Positions 52,497 through 61,060 of a stretch of DNA of 64,000 nucleotides are shown piece after piece; the stretch's first letter is position 1, and every line of letters starts with the position of its first letter. This DNA comes from an uncultured Bacteriovoracaceae bacterium (GTDB lineage: Bacteria > Bdellovibrionota > Bacteriovoracia > Bacteriovoracales > Bacteriovoracaceae), in contig CATLOT010000013.1 of assembly GCA_950054155.1 (NCBI GenBank), positions 1-64,000 of the forward strand, in the 5' to 3' direction. The position numbers and the translations under genes were made by a program. Below the pieces are notes generated by a model. The model had not been told where the DNA came from. It was given only the letters and a program-made list of their open reading frames with translations, and did not search any database.

Positions 52497-53360
52497 TTAA
52501 AAGCGGTAACTAAGGCCTGCAAAGGCTTTAGTTACACTCATGCTTGAGAGCTTAAGACTAACATCATCATCAACATTTTCAATATTCTCAAGCCCATCAA
52601 TACGGTAATAGCTCTGCCCTACACCAATAAAAGCACCGAACTTACTGGCCGGAAAAAGACGAACCTTAGTTCCGAGATCAAGCCCATACATATTACCTTT
52701 ATAGACGCCAATCCCTTGAGACTCGACCTGAAAAGCTCCCGAGAGCAAGACACTGCCATAGAGCTCAACATTAATATACTTCAAATGGAGAGGGACATAG
52801 GCCATTCCCCCTTTAAAGCTTAAACTTTGAAATTGATAAAGCCCATCAAGTTCGGCACTTAACAACTCAACACCAATACCCCAATTATAGGGAAGATGTG
52901 GGTTGCGGTGCTCAAACATCAGCGTTGTCTCTGTCCCCGCCTCAAGGTCAGCATTAACCTCGCCCTGAGTGCTTGAAATTAAGGAGAGATTCATTTGAGA
53001 AGGGCCCGTTTTTAAACTGATAAAGTTATTTTGATTCAATGGATCTTTCACCTTTTCTTCAATAATAACTTCATGCTCCGTTATCTTCTTATTTTGATCA
53101 AAGGACTTATCTTCAGCGGGAAGATAGAGATTCTTCGTTTCAATCCATGCTATTTTTCCATTCACATTAATGGGAAGTAATTCACCTTGACGGCGTTTTA
53201 CTTCTCCAACCGGAACTTGCTTACCTTTTTTAACGAAACCGATAGGTACTTTACGTTCAAGATCTGCATAAATAATAGCGCGCTTATTTACGACTATACC
53301 CACTTGAGCGGCAAAGCTAAGCGGCATAAGAAATGTCAAAAGAAGAATTCTAAGTATCAC
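52497..53360 (-). CDS. Secreted protein with SH3-like N-terminus and barrel-like C-terminus
   Basis: It is 287 residues long and starts at GTG with signal peptide ILRILLLTFLMPLSFAA. Residues ~22-80 look like a bacterial SH3 domain (KVPIGFVKKGKQVPVGEVKRRQG ... GKIAWIETKNLYLP). Residues ~110-287 form a barrel with repeated strands (FGAFIGVGQSYYRID) and a terminal Phe. The SH3 part may bind the cell wall. There is no Shine-Dalgarno, but TATAAT lies six bases before the GTG. Confidence 0.65.
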   Translation of the reverse strand: MILRILLLTFLMPLSFAAQVGIVVNKRAIIYADLERKVPIGFVKKGKQVPVGEVKRRQGELLPINVNGKIAWIETKNLYLPAEDKSFDQNKKITEHEVIIEEKVKDPLNQNNFISLKTGPSQMNLSLISSTQGEVNADLEAGTETTLMFEHRNPHLPYNWGIGVELLSAELDGLYQFQSLSFKGGMAYVPLHLKYINVELYGSVLLSGAFQVESQGIGVYKGNMYGLDLGTKVRLFPASKFGAFIGVGQSYYRIDGLENIENVDDDVSLKLSSMSVTKAFAGLSYRF

Positions 53361-53366
53361 TCTTAA

Positions 53367-53372
53367 ATTATA
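53367..53372 (-). promoter_or_regulatory. -10 element six bases before the SH3-like/barrel gene
   Basis: TATAAT on the minus strand, TTAAGA, then GTG at 53358-53360. The -35 is weak; TTGACT at 53381-53386 is only eight bases away and cannot serve. Confidence 0.45.
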
Positions 53373-53406
53373 ACCAAATTAGTCAAAATGGGGAGCGTAA
53401 AGAAAA

Positions 53407-54885
53407 TTAATCCAGTAAAGAGAGGATCAGGTCCCGTTGCAACCTATCTTTATCGGCCCGAATACTAATACTAGGCGGAGATACCCGCTCGTTACAGTCA
53501 GATATCGTGCACCTTTCACAAGTTCTTCCGACAACTTTCTTCTCTATTCCTTCATAATAATCTACACCAACAACACTATTTAAACTCTCATTAATGGCAA
53601 GACCTAAGGTATAGCAGGTTCGCTTTCCTTGATAGAGTGTATTGTGATGAGCAAAGCTTAGGAGAAAATACGGACTTCCCTTCTCGCCCATCTGGCTCAC
53701 CTGGGTTCCTATAAGCCGGGATGAATCTTCTAATCCGGCAAGAAGCTCAATGGTTACCCAGCGTCTACAGTAATGCTCCCTAAGGCTGACTCCATGAGGG
53801 TGGTGAAGTTGACCGAGGTGAAGCTCCTGATCAATATAATAACGTCCAGGACTCTCTAAAACCTCTTCGTTACAACGTAAAAAGAAGAGTTGATTCAGGC
53901 CAAAGTGATGGGGCAGGACTTGAGTTAAACGTTCAATAATAAATTCTGGTGGCGCGAGATACTTATCAAAGACTTTACTAAAGAGCTCCTGATCAAAGGC
54001 GTTTAATGAAAAGAACCTCTTAAGATCAGCAATAAGCTCATTCTCTGGCACCAAAAGAGCACCTGCAAAATACTCTGTTTGATACTCTAAAAGAAGGTCT
54101 GAGAAATGAGTTTTAAGAGGATCTCTATTCTTTAGAGAGTCATCACTTATAAGATGCTGGGCCCCGAGCTCTTTGACCAAGGCAAATATTTTTTGTCTGA
54201 TATCAAGGGAGGGATTGAGATAGAGAATCCCCCCTTTATCAGCACGTTTAAAAAGAGAGATTAGGCCATCACTTCCCTCTTTTTGCCCTATTTTTTCATC
54301 ATCGACTTTGATCCCAAAGTCACCCTCTAACTTCTTTTTAAAATACTGATAGGTCTGAAGAGGATTAAGTTCAGTAATATCATTTCTAAGTTGACGGCCC
54401 ATCGTGGAGCCGAGCTCTTCAAGATAGGGAAAGTGATTATTATTCACTTCAAGATAGGCCCTTAATGCGGCCTTATTCAAATCATCCACGTTAACGTCGA
54501 AGCTTTTTGCCAATTCGGAGACTGTCATTAAGAAGCTCGTAAACTTCTCTGGTGAGTGGCTCATGAGATCATAGACATCTTGCTCACCGATCCCAAAGGC
54601 ACTCAGAGGAAGACTTGTGGCGAGATCCGACTCAAGAAAGCTTAAAAGGGGGTGGAGTTGCCGCCCCATTTTAGCAGAGACCAACTCATCTACAGCGACA
54701 CCAAGAGCATCCGCTAATTTTTGAAGCTTCTCAAGTTTGGGATACTTCTTTCCCTTTTCAATTTCATTGAGGTAACTGTGACTAAGTCCACTCTCCTGAG
54801 AGAGGTCCTTTAAGCTAAAGCCCATTTTCTGGCGCAGCCTTCTAATCTTAAGACTTAAGACGAATTTTAGTACATTTTTATTCAA
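53407..54885 (-). CDS. ScfR/RamB-type transcription regulator with degenerate ImmA-like domain
   Basis: A 492-residue protein. It has an N-terminal XRE helix-turn-helix (residues ~10-65; LRQKMGFSLKDLSQESGLSH), then a long middle, an ImmA/IrrE-like region and a C-terminal zinc-type motif (RTCERCTISDCNERVSPP). This layout is that of short-chain-fatty-acid regulators (ScfR, RamB, PrpC-type), which control propionate, acetate or glyoxylate genes. The usual HExxH is absent (LLLEYQTEYFAGALLVPE stands there). A start at TTG (54885) is supported by AGAGG seven bases upstream. It lies between a hybrid kinase and a secreted protein. Confidence 0.75.
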   Translation of the reverse strand: MNKNVLKFVLSLKIRRLRQKMGFSLKDLSQESGLSHSYLNEIEKGKKYPKLEKLQKLADALGVAVDELVSAKMGRQLHPLLSFLESDLATSLPLSAFGIGEQDVYDLMSHSPEKFTSFLMTVSELAKSFDVNVDDLNKAALRAYLEVNNNHFPYLEELGSTMGRQLRNDITELNPLQTYQYFKKKLEGDFGIKVDDEKIGQKEGSDGLISLFKRADKGGILYLNPSLDIRQKIFALVKELGAQHLISDDSLKNRDPLKTHFSDLLLEYQTEYFAGALLVPENELIADLKRFFSLNAFDQELFSKVFDKYLAPPEFIIERLTQVLPHHFGLNQLFFLRCNEEVLESPGRYYIDQELHLGQLHHPHGVSLREHYCRRWVTIELLAGLEDSSRLIGTQVSQMGEKGSPYFLLSFAHHNTLYQGKRTCYTLGLAINESLNSVVGVDYYEGIEKKVVGRTCERCTISDCNERVSPPSISIRADKDRLQRDLILSLLD

Positions 54886-54945
54886 CGCAATGCCTCTATG
54901 TGGTAGCTTAGTGCCCAATTTACCGTATTAGTTGAAGACTTTGAA

Positions 54946-57096
54946 CTAAAAACTGAAGCGCTCTAGGATTGCGATCAGCTCTGTCTTATTGATGGGCTTA
55001 CCTAAGAAGGCATTCATTCCCACCTCAAAGCACATCTCTTGATCCTCCTTCTGGACATTGGCCGTCATGGCCACAATAGGAGTGCTGAGGTCGTTTTCAC
55101 GAATAAGTTTGGTGGCACCAAAACCATCTAAAATAGGCATTTGAATGTCCATAAAGATGATTTGATACTTATGCTCGCGGGCCATGGCCACGGCCTCTTC
55201 CCCATTTCGAGCGACATCAAATTGAACACTAAGGCGCTCAAGCCGCTTACTAATGACCTTTATATTGATTTCATTATCTTCGACCACAAGGATCTTAGTA
55301 TTCTCAAATGAGTGGTCTTTTTCCACTTTCTCTTCAAGCTTTTCAGGACTGGCCTCTTCACAGATTAAAGAAAAACTAAAGACGGACCCTTCATTAAGAA
55401 TACTCTTACAGATGATTTCACTCTCCATAAGATGGGCAAGTTTTTGACTAATCGTAAGGCCCAGACCGGTACCTCCAAACTTACGAGTCGTAGATGAGTC
55501 GGATTGGCTAAAGACTTCAAAGATTTTAGATATATTCTCTGGAGCAATACCAACGCCCGTATCTCTAACCTTAAAAGTAGTTTCTACCATAGGTCCCTTA
55601 CGATTGGCCTCGATAAGGACATCCACATCACCATTTTGAGTAAACTTAAGAGCATTACTAATAAGGTTTATGAGGATTTGTTTGATTCTCGTTTCATCAC
55701 CAAGGATAAAGGGTGTGTCACCCTTGAGCTCAACAGTGAGAGTGTTCTTATTCTTTTTGGCGACTTCTTTAAAGAGAAACTCCACTTCCTTTCTAAGGCC
55801 ATGAAGGTCAATGGGAAGCTTTTCAAACTCAACGGCCCCACTTTCAACTTTACTCAGATCAAGAATATCATTGAGAATGGTCAAGAGACCCTCCCCACAA
55901 TTATTAATAGTCTCAATCATTTCCTTTTGTTCAGAAGTAAGCTTACTTTCACCAAGGAGAGAGGTCATCCCTAAAATACCATTCATCGGAGTTCTAATTT
56001 CGTGACTCATATTTGCAAGGAAGTCCGCCTTAGTTTTAGCGAGCTTTTGCGCATTTTCTTTTTCTTCTTCAAGATTGGCGCTAAGAACTTTAAATCTCTC
56101 TGCGGCCAAGGCTAATTGACCAATTTCATCTTTTCTCTCTTTGCCAGGAACCGATTGAGAGAAATCATTCTTAAGAAAATCATTGAAAGTTTCAGTAATC
56201 TGCGAAATAGCTCGGCCGATATTACGATTGTAGATAAAGATAATAAAAATCAGAAAGGGCACGAGAAAGGCAAGAACAAGATTGGCCTGAAGAGAGCTCT
56301 TCTCAATAGTCTCTCTACTTTGCTCTTTGGTCTCTTGAAGCCTTCTCAGAAAGAGAGACTCCAACTTATCGGCAAGAGTGGAGAGCTCTGTGGCATCACC
56401 ACTCATCACCACATTAACAAGGGTGAGGTAATTTCTATTGGCAATCACTGCTTTATCAAAAATAAGGAGGTATTGATTAATGATTTTATGTTGGAGAAGC
56501 TTATCAAGCTCTCTAAAAGAGTTCATGGCCTCGCGCTTAGAGGAGAAATTTCGTTTAATAAGATAGTTGAGAGAATGGTAGTGTATTTGATTCCAAAGGG
56601 CGAGAAAACGGGAGAGCTTTGAGGAGGAGATCTTTTTGTTCTTAATAAAATCGAGTCCTCTATAGTAATTTTCTTTAAGTTTCACATCAATAAGTTGATC
56701 TTTCTTGCGGTGAAGTTCTTTAAGATTATTAATACTTTCTTCATAGCGTTTAAAGACCGCTTCGATATCACTAAAGATAATCTTGCTCTGCTCTTCTTGA
56801 TTATCCTCTCTAAGTTCAGAGAAAGTTATCCTTATCTCTTTAAATTGCTTTTCAAGCTTTCTTAAAATAGCTTCTCCACCAGTTTGGCTATAAGCAAGAA
56901 CGAGACGTTGAATATCAGATATACCCCGATTAATTTGCAAGGCCCGTGAGGAGGAACTTGAAGTATCAGTGAGAATGCCGACATTGCGGTCAATGGAAAG
57001 AAGCGCACTCTTCATCGAAAAGTACTGCAAGAGAAAGAGTGAAGCGACAAATCCAAGACCTAAAATGATCTTAAGTTTGATTGATAAATTAGGCAT
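54946..57096 (-). CDS. Hybrid histidine kinase with periplasmic sensor domain
   Basis: A 716-residue membrane kinase. TM1 (~7-28) and TM2 (~271-290) enclose a ~240-residue helical periplasmic domain. HAMP (~292-345) and HisKA (FLANMSHEIRTPMNG, His365) follow, then HATPase (NALKFTQNGD, DTGVGIAPENI, GGTGLGL) and a C-terminal receiver (VLVVEDNEINIK, FMDIQMPILDG) with phosphoacceptor Asp at ~648. It signals phosphorylation to the receiver. The ATG lies within the end of the binding-protein gene (8-base overlap) with no ribosome site of its own, so its translation depends on that upstream reading frame. Confidence 0.93.
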   Translation of the reverse strand: MPNLSIKLKIILGLGFVASLFLLQYFSMKSALLSIDRNVGILTDTSSSSSRALQINRGISDIQRLVLAYSQTGGEAILRKLEKQFKEIRITFSELREDNQEEQSKIIFSDIEAVFKRYEESINNLKELHRKKDQLIDVKLKENYYRGLDFIKNKKISSSKLSRFLALWNQIHYHSLNYLIKRNFSSKREAMNSFRELDKLLQHKIINQYLLIFDKAVIANRNYLTLVNVVMSGDATELSTLADKLESLFLRRLQETKEQSRETIEKSSLQANLVLAFLVPFLIFIIFIYNRNIGRAISQITETFNDFLKNDFSQSVPGKERKDEIGQLALAAERFKVLSANLEEEKENAQKLAKTKADFLANMSHEIRTPMNGILGMTSLLGESKLTSEQKEMIETINNCGEGLLTILNDILDLSKVESGAVEFEKLPIDLHGLRKEVEFLFKEVAKKNKNTLTVELKGDTPFILGDETRIKQILINLISNALKFTQNGDVDVLIEANRKGPMVETTFKVRDTGVGIAPENISKIFEVFSQSDSSTTRKFGGTGLGLTISQKLAHLMESEIICKSILNEGSVFSFSLICEEASPEKLEEKVEKDHSFENTKILVVEDNEINIKVISKRLERLSVQFDVARNGEEAVAMAREHKYQIIFMDIQMPILDGFGATKLIRENDLSTPIVAMTANVQKEDQEMCFEVGMNAFLGKPINKTELIAILERFSF

Positions 57097-58333
57097 TTAA
57101 CAACTCATACCACTTATCGAGGCTATAGTCATAATTATCCATCACCGTATTCCAAACAGCGATATTATTAAAACGCTGAACATAGCTCCCACCATCGCGA
57201 AAGGTTCCCTTAAGGGCGCACACTTTATCATCCGTTCCTCTGAGATTCTTTTGCGCCACTTTTCCTTCATACCAGTAATCCCACTCTTCCTTACTCATAA
57301 GAGCGCGACTACGCTCAGGATTTGAAATATAGTATCCCTGTCTCGCGATAAAAGCTCCTGGTTGTCCCGACAACCACCAGTTCATATATTTATAGGCAGC
57401 TTCTTTAGCTTCATTAGAGATTTTTGAAGACATACACATGACACCATACCAAGCACGATACCCTTCTTTTGGAGCGGCATAAGTAACAGGAACCCCACGG
57501 CCATTAATCGCCGAAACGCCCGGAGAGAACATACTTTGCAGCCACACTCAATCACTGGCCATATACTCTACACTCTGAGGCACGCTAGTCCAAAAGCCAC
57601 TAAAGTGACCTTCTTGCTTTTTCTTTTTGAGGATCGAAAAAAGCTTATCAATTTCAGCCACTGTCATATTGCCGATATCCTGAAACTCCATAAGCCCCGC
57701 GCCCTGCGCGGCTAAGGCAGCATCAAAAACACCGATAGTGGGTGCGTTGACAAGCCCGACCTTCCCTTTATATTTCTCATCAAGGAGCCACGCCCAACTT
57801 TCTGTTTCATAGGCAACACCCTTTGGGATCTTTTGCGTGTTATAACCAAAGCTGTCCGTATTGTGAACGTAAGGCATAAAGCTGATCTTACCAGTATCTT
57901 TAAGACCAAGTGAACCATCCTCTTGAACGAAGAGAATTTTATTAGGACTATCCCCTGCCCCTATTTTAGCTTTAGGAGAGATCTTTCCCGTTTTAGGCAA
58001 TTCATTAATCTCAGACCAGTATTTAAGTTCTTTTACATCAATGGGCTGAATGGCCTTGGCCTGCCACAGAACATTAATACTGTCACTCCACTGCTCATAA
58101 AGATCAAAGGACTTGGGATTAGCCGCAGCCTTTTGAAGAACGGCGGCACTTCCTTGGGCCTCAAACTGAAGTTCGATATTAAGGTCTTTCATCGCCATTT
58201 GGCGTAGTTTCTCTTGTAAAGTAACGTGAGTTCCAAGCACTCTGAGAACAGGTTTTTTCGCCCCTAAAATAAAAGGAGCAGACAGGCCCGCCAGTGAGCC
58301 TTTAATGAATTTTCTTCTATCAAATTCCGTCAT
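57089..58333 (-). pseudogene. Periplasmic substrate-binding protein interrupted by an in-frame TGA
   Basis: Two adjacent frames in the same phase form one ~413-codon protein of the ABC-type extracellular solute-binding family (polyamine-like). The N-terminus has a Tat-type signal (DRRKFIKGSLAGLS). The upstream part ends at ...VEYMASD, TGA (57548-57550), and continues at once with VWLQSMFSPG (GTG at 57545). The family usually reads about ASGEVW at this place, so one substitution (for example GGA to TGA) would explain it. The rest (YAAPKEGYRAWYG) is intact. No permease or ATPase is near. The ATG at 58333 is preferred to TTG at 58345. Options are a true pseudogene, a sequencing error, read-through, or re-start at the GTG. 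Confidence 0.75.
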
Positions 58334-58411
58334 GGTAAATCCCAAAAAAGTTATGGATTTATGATAACCGAAAATTAAAGGAAGTTTTAAATATGAAGAA
58401 AATTTAATTTT

Positions 58412-59665
58412 TTAGGCAGCTTTCTTGGCAGGTTTCTTGGTGAGAAACTCAATAACAGAGTCTTTACTCATGGGCTTACTGAAGAGATAACCCTGAGCAT
58501 ACTTACAGCCCATCTTCTTTAGGAGATTAAGTTGCTCGGTTGTTTCAATTCCTTCGGCAATAACTGTCTTATTAAGACCTCTGGCCATATCAACAATACT
58601 CTTAACGATCACATAAGTATTATGGTCGTGCTCCATCGCCTGGACAAAGCTCTTATCAACTTTAAGATTATTAGCGTCAATTTTATGAAGAGAACTCAAT
58701 GATGAGTATCCCGTCCCAAAATCATCAAGTGCTACAGAGTAGCCTTTATTGCGGCATTTTGAGATCCAATCAAAGACGAAGTTGCCATCGACAAAGACAC
58801 GCTCCGTAATTTCTAGTTTTATCTGCTTGGGGTGAATCTTATTAAGCCACGTCGATTTTTGAAGAATTTCAAAAAGTTTGGGATCTTGCATCTGACGCCC
58901 ACTCACATTAATAGAGCAAAAGAGTTTAGGAATTTTTCCCATCTCATCACTTAGAGCTTTTTGAATTTCGCCAAATTCGTGACAAGCAGTCTCTGTAATC
59001 CAGTGACCTAAAGGAACTATAAGAGATGTCTCTTCAGCAATTCCCATAAAGATATCCGGTCTTACAAGACCATGCTCAGGACTATTCCAACGCGTAAGCG
59101 CTTCAAAGCCCACAACATTTTGAGTCTCGATACTTACGATCGGCTGAAAATGAATCATGAATTCATTATTCTCAAGAGCTTCATGAAGCTCCTTTTCGTA
59201 GCGAATTTTTTGAATAACATCGAGACCAAGATTAATATCTGTAATTTCAGTATTCGTATTAGTCGACTCTTTGATTTTTAGTTTCTTCTTTTGAGTAATA
59301 CTCTTATTTACTTTAAGAGTTTCCCTGGTCCTCTTCGCCATCATTGTGATGAGGAGGCGAACGATGGGGTCTGCTTCATCAATACGCTCCGAAAGAGCTT
59401 CTTTAGAAACAACAGAGAGGACAACCTCTGTATTGGCCTTAGCTGAAGCTTCTCTTCGAGAACCGTCAAGCATCGCCATTTCTCCAAAAATTTCTCCAGG
59501 TCCCAAGAGAGAGAGAGGTGTGCACTCATCTTTTGAGGTCACAAAGAGTTCCACCTGGCCGCTCTCAATAAGATACGCGCAGTCACCAGTTTGACCTTCT
59601 TTATAAATCACTTCACCCTTGGGGATGACCTTTGAAAATTCGGAACCCATGTTCTTTTTATCCAT
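58412..59665 (-). CDS. Cyclic-nucleotide-binding plus EAL c-di-GMP phosphodiesterase
   Basis: A 417-residue protein. Residues ~8-125 are a cNMP-binding (CAP_ED) domain (PGEIFGEMAMLDGSRREA) and ~155-405 an EAL domain. Catalytic residues look complete: EAL in GFEALTRW (E188), SINVSGRQ, KLEITERVF, LDDFGTGYSS, LKVDKSF, AEGIET and AQGYLF. It should hydrolyse c-di-GMP, perhaps gated by a cyclic nucleotide. A sigma-28 promoter ends about ten bases before the ATG, leaving almost no leader. The downstream ATG at 59650 (MGSEF) is an alternative start with a better leader. It ends in a basic KKPAKKAA tail. Confidence 0.93.
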   Translation of the reverse strand: MDKKNMGSEFSKVIPKGEVIYKEGQTGDCAYLIESGQVELFVTSKDECTPLSLLGPGEIFGEMAMLDGSRREASAKANTEVVLSVVSKEALSERIDEADPIVRLLITMMAKRTRETLKVNKSITQKKKLKIKESTNTNTEITDINLGLDVIQKIRYEKELHEALENNEFMIHFQPIVSIETQNVVGFEALTRWNSPEHGLVRPDIFMGIAEETSLIVPLGHWITETACHEFGEIQKALSDEMGKIPKLFCSINVSGRQMQDPKLFEILQKSTWLNKIHPKQIKLEITERVFVDGNFVFDWISKCRNKGYSVALDDFGTGYSSLSSLHKIDANNLKVDKSFVQAMEHDHNTYVIVKSIVDMARGLNKTVIAEGIETTEQLNLLKKMGCKYAQGYLFSKPMSKDSVIEFLTKKPAKKAA

Positions 59666-59675
59666 ACCAATTTAT

Positions 59676-59707
59676 TTATCGGCACAACCATGGGTAAAGC
59701 TTGAGCT
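59676..59707 (-). promoter_or_regulatory. Sigma-28 (FliA)-type promoter of the cNMP-EAL gene
   Basis: On the minus strand GCCGATAA (59676-59683) is a perfect -10, preceded by TTGT as at flagellin. CTCAAG and the AAAAAGCTCAAG block upstream match the flagellin promoter, but spacing to the -35 is two bases longer (13 instead of 11). Activity may therefore be weaker. Confidence 0.6.
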
Positions 59708-59722
59708 TTTTGCGTATTTTTT

Positions 59723-59758
59723 TTGGCAAAAATAAGAAAGGGGCTCTAAAGCCCCTTT
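59723..59758 (-). terminator. Rho-independent terminator after the acid phosphatase gene
   Basis: On the minus strand AAAGGGGCT-TTAG-AGCCCCTTT is followed by CTTATTTTT and, after a few bases, another T run. It lies 23 bases past the phosphatase stop. Confidence 0.9.
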
Positions 59759-59780
59759 AAGTAATTGATTTTAATGGATA

Positions 59781-60497
59781 TTATAGCTCATCAAAGCTCT
59801 GTAATTTTTGACTCCCGGCCCCTTTGAGCCAATCACCATACATGGGATTGGGGAGAATAATAAACTTACGTCCCCATTCTTTTGAGAAACTCTCCACTCC
59901 CTGATGGCGAAGATCATAGCTTCCTTCAAAAACCGGATCAAAGTCAGCGAGGCTATCCCCTATTAACATGGCAACTTCACACCCTTTTGAGAGATCTTTT
60001 CTTCTTTCAACCTTACTTGAAGTCGTGGTTCTGCCAATAATATCTTGGGGATTAACTTTAAGTCCGAGATGACTGAGATTATTAAGAGTCGCTTCAACAA
60101 GATGTTGCTTTCGATTGGTCACGTAGAGCACACGTACCCCTTTCTTCATGGCAAGCTTTATAAACTCGAGTGAGCCTGGGAGTGCCTTTGCTTTTTCAAG
60201 CATCACCCACTTCTCCCAAGTCTTACTTCTATAATTTTCTTGATTCTTATAAAGCCATCCCTGGTAGGGAGAATTATCAAGAACCGTTTCATCAATATCA
60301 AGAACAATACATTGCTTTGATTTCTTTCTCACAACATTTTTAAGAAGATAGTCAGTGGCACTATTATAGGCTTGCCTAGAGAGAGCTTTAACTTCAGGTG
60401 CTTTTTGATAATAGAGATTCCCCATGAGAAACTTTTCTTGAGGATTGTGCGCACAACTCACGCCAAATAATACACTAAGAATTAAGAAGTATTTCAT
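59781..60497 (-). CDS. Lipoprotein e(P4)-type acid phosphatase (HAD, class C)
   Basis: A 238-residue protein with a lipobox (LFGVSC, Cys15). The HAD motifs are VLDIDETVLDN (nucleophile Asp and its pair), YVTNRK, a distal Lys in RRKDLSKG and LIGDSLADFD. Class C acid phosphatases such as e(P4) of Haemophilus remove phosphate from nucleotides such as NMN at the outer membrane. It is the last gene of the ExbB-VWA-DUF1415 operon (overlap of four bases) and has a strong terminator. Confidence 0.9.
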   Translation of the reverse strand: MKYFLILSVLFGVSCAHNPQEKFLMGNLYYQKAPEVKALSRQAYNSATDYLLKNVVRKKSKQCIVLDIDETVLDNSPYQGWLYKNQENYRSKTWEKWVMLEKAKALPGSLEFIKLAMKKGVRVLYVTNRKQHLVEATLNNLSHLGLKVNPQDIIGRTTTSSKVERRKDLSKGCEVAMLIGDSLADFDPVFEGSYDLRHQGVESFSKEWGRKFIILPNPMYGDWLKGAGSQKLQSFDEL

Positions 60498-61060
60498 ATG
60501 TCACTACCTTCACTTAAGGGCCAAAAGCCTTCACAATACTGGCCTATTTTCTCTTGAAACTCGCGAGCTGTAAAACCCTTTAGTTTCTTATTATTATTTT
60601 CACTAATCTCTTCACCGATCCTCTCCCCATACTTTTCCATGACCTTCGCAACTTCTTGAAAGTTTAAAAGATGAACCAAGGGAAAGGGCGAGCGGTTCAC
60701 ATAATTTCCAACAGCTGAAGACTTTTCTCCTTCAAATCGAAAAGAAGGATGAAAGGTAACAACTTGAATATCTTGAGCGAGCCCTCGGGCTGCAACTTCT
60801 TCTTCAATAAGAGCACTAAAATTAAAGAATTGAATGAAGTTATCGCGAAGCTCAGGAAAGACGATCAAATAACCCTTCTCACTATCGCCTGCGAACTCTT
60901 TAATAAGCTCTTCACTGCGCTTAAGCGCATAGGAGTGATCACTCCCCTCAACGATTATCGTTTTATAGGTTTCCCCCTTAGCAAAGGGACAAATATTTTG
61001 ACCAATAACTACCTTCTCTACCCATTGAGTGACAATATCTGTGATGCGATTAGAATCCAT
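60494..61060 (-). CDS. DUF1415 family protein
   Basis: A 188-residue protein. The family block WVEKVVIGQNICPFA lies near residues 13-27 and VTFHPSFRFEGE with NYVNRSPFPLVHLL around 100-130. Function of DUF1415 is not known. The start at 61060 (MDSNRITD) follows GGGGGA at about seven bases; the longer frame to 61150 crosses the end of the VWA gene. It overlaps the VWA gene by 11 bases and the phosphatase gene by four. Confidence 0.88.
   Translation of the reverse strand: MDSNRITDIVTQWVEKVVIGQNICPFAKGETYKTIIVEGSDHSYALKRSEELIKEFAGDSEKGYLIVFPELRDNFIQFFNFSALIEEEVAARGLAQDIQVVTFHPSFRFEGEKSSAVGNYVNRSPFPLVHLLNFQEVAKVMEKYGERIGEEISENNNKKLKGFTAREFQEKIGQYCEGFWPLSEGSDI

Noticed and set aside
53381-53386. 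TTGACT as the -35 of the SH3-like/barrel gene
   Set aside because: Only eight bases separate it from TATAAT, too short for sigma-70.
57548-57550. TGA as a selenocysteine codon
   Set aside because: The family has no cysteine or redox role at this place, and I see no clear hairpin just after the codon.
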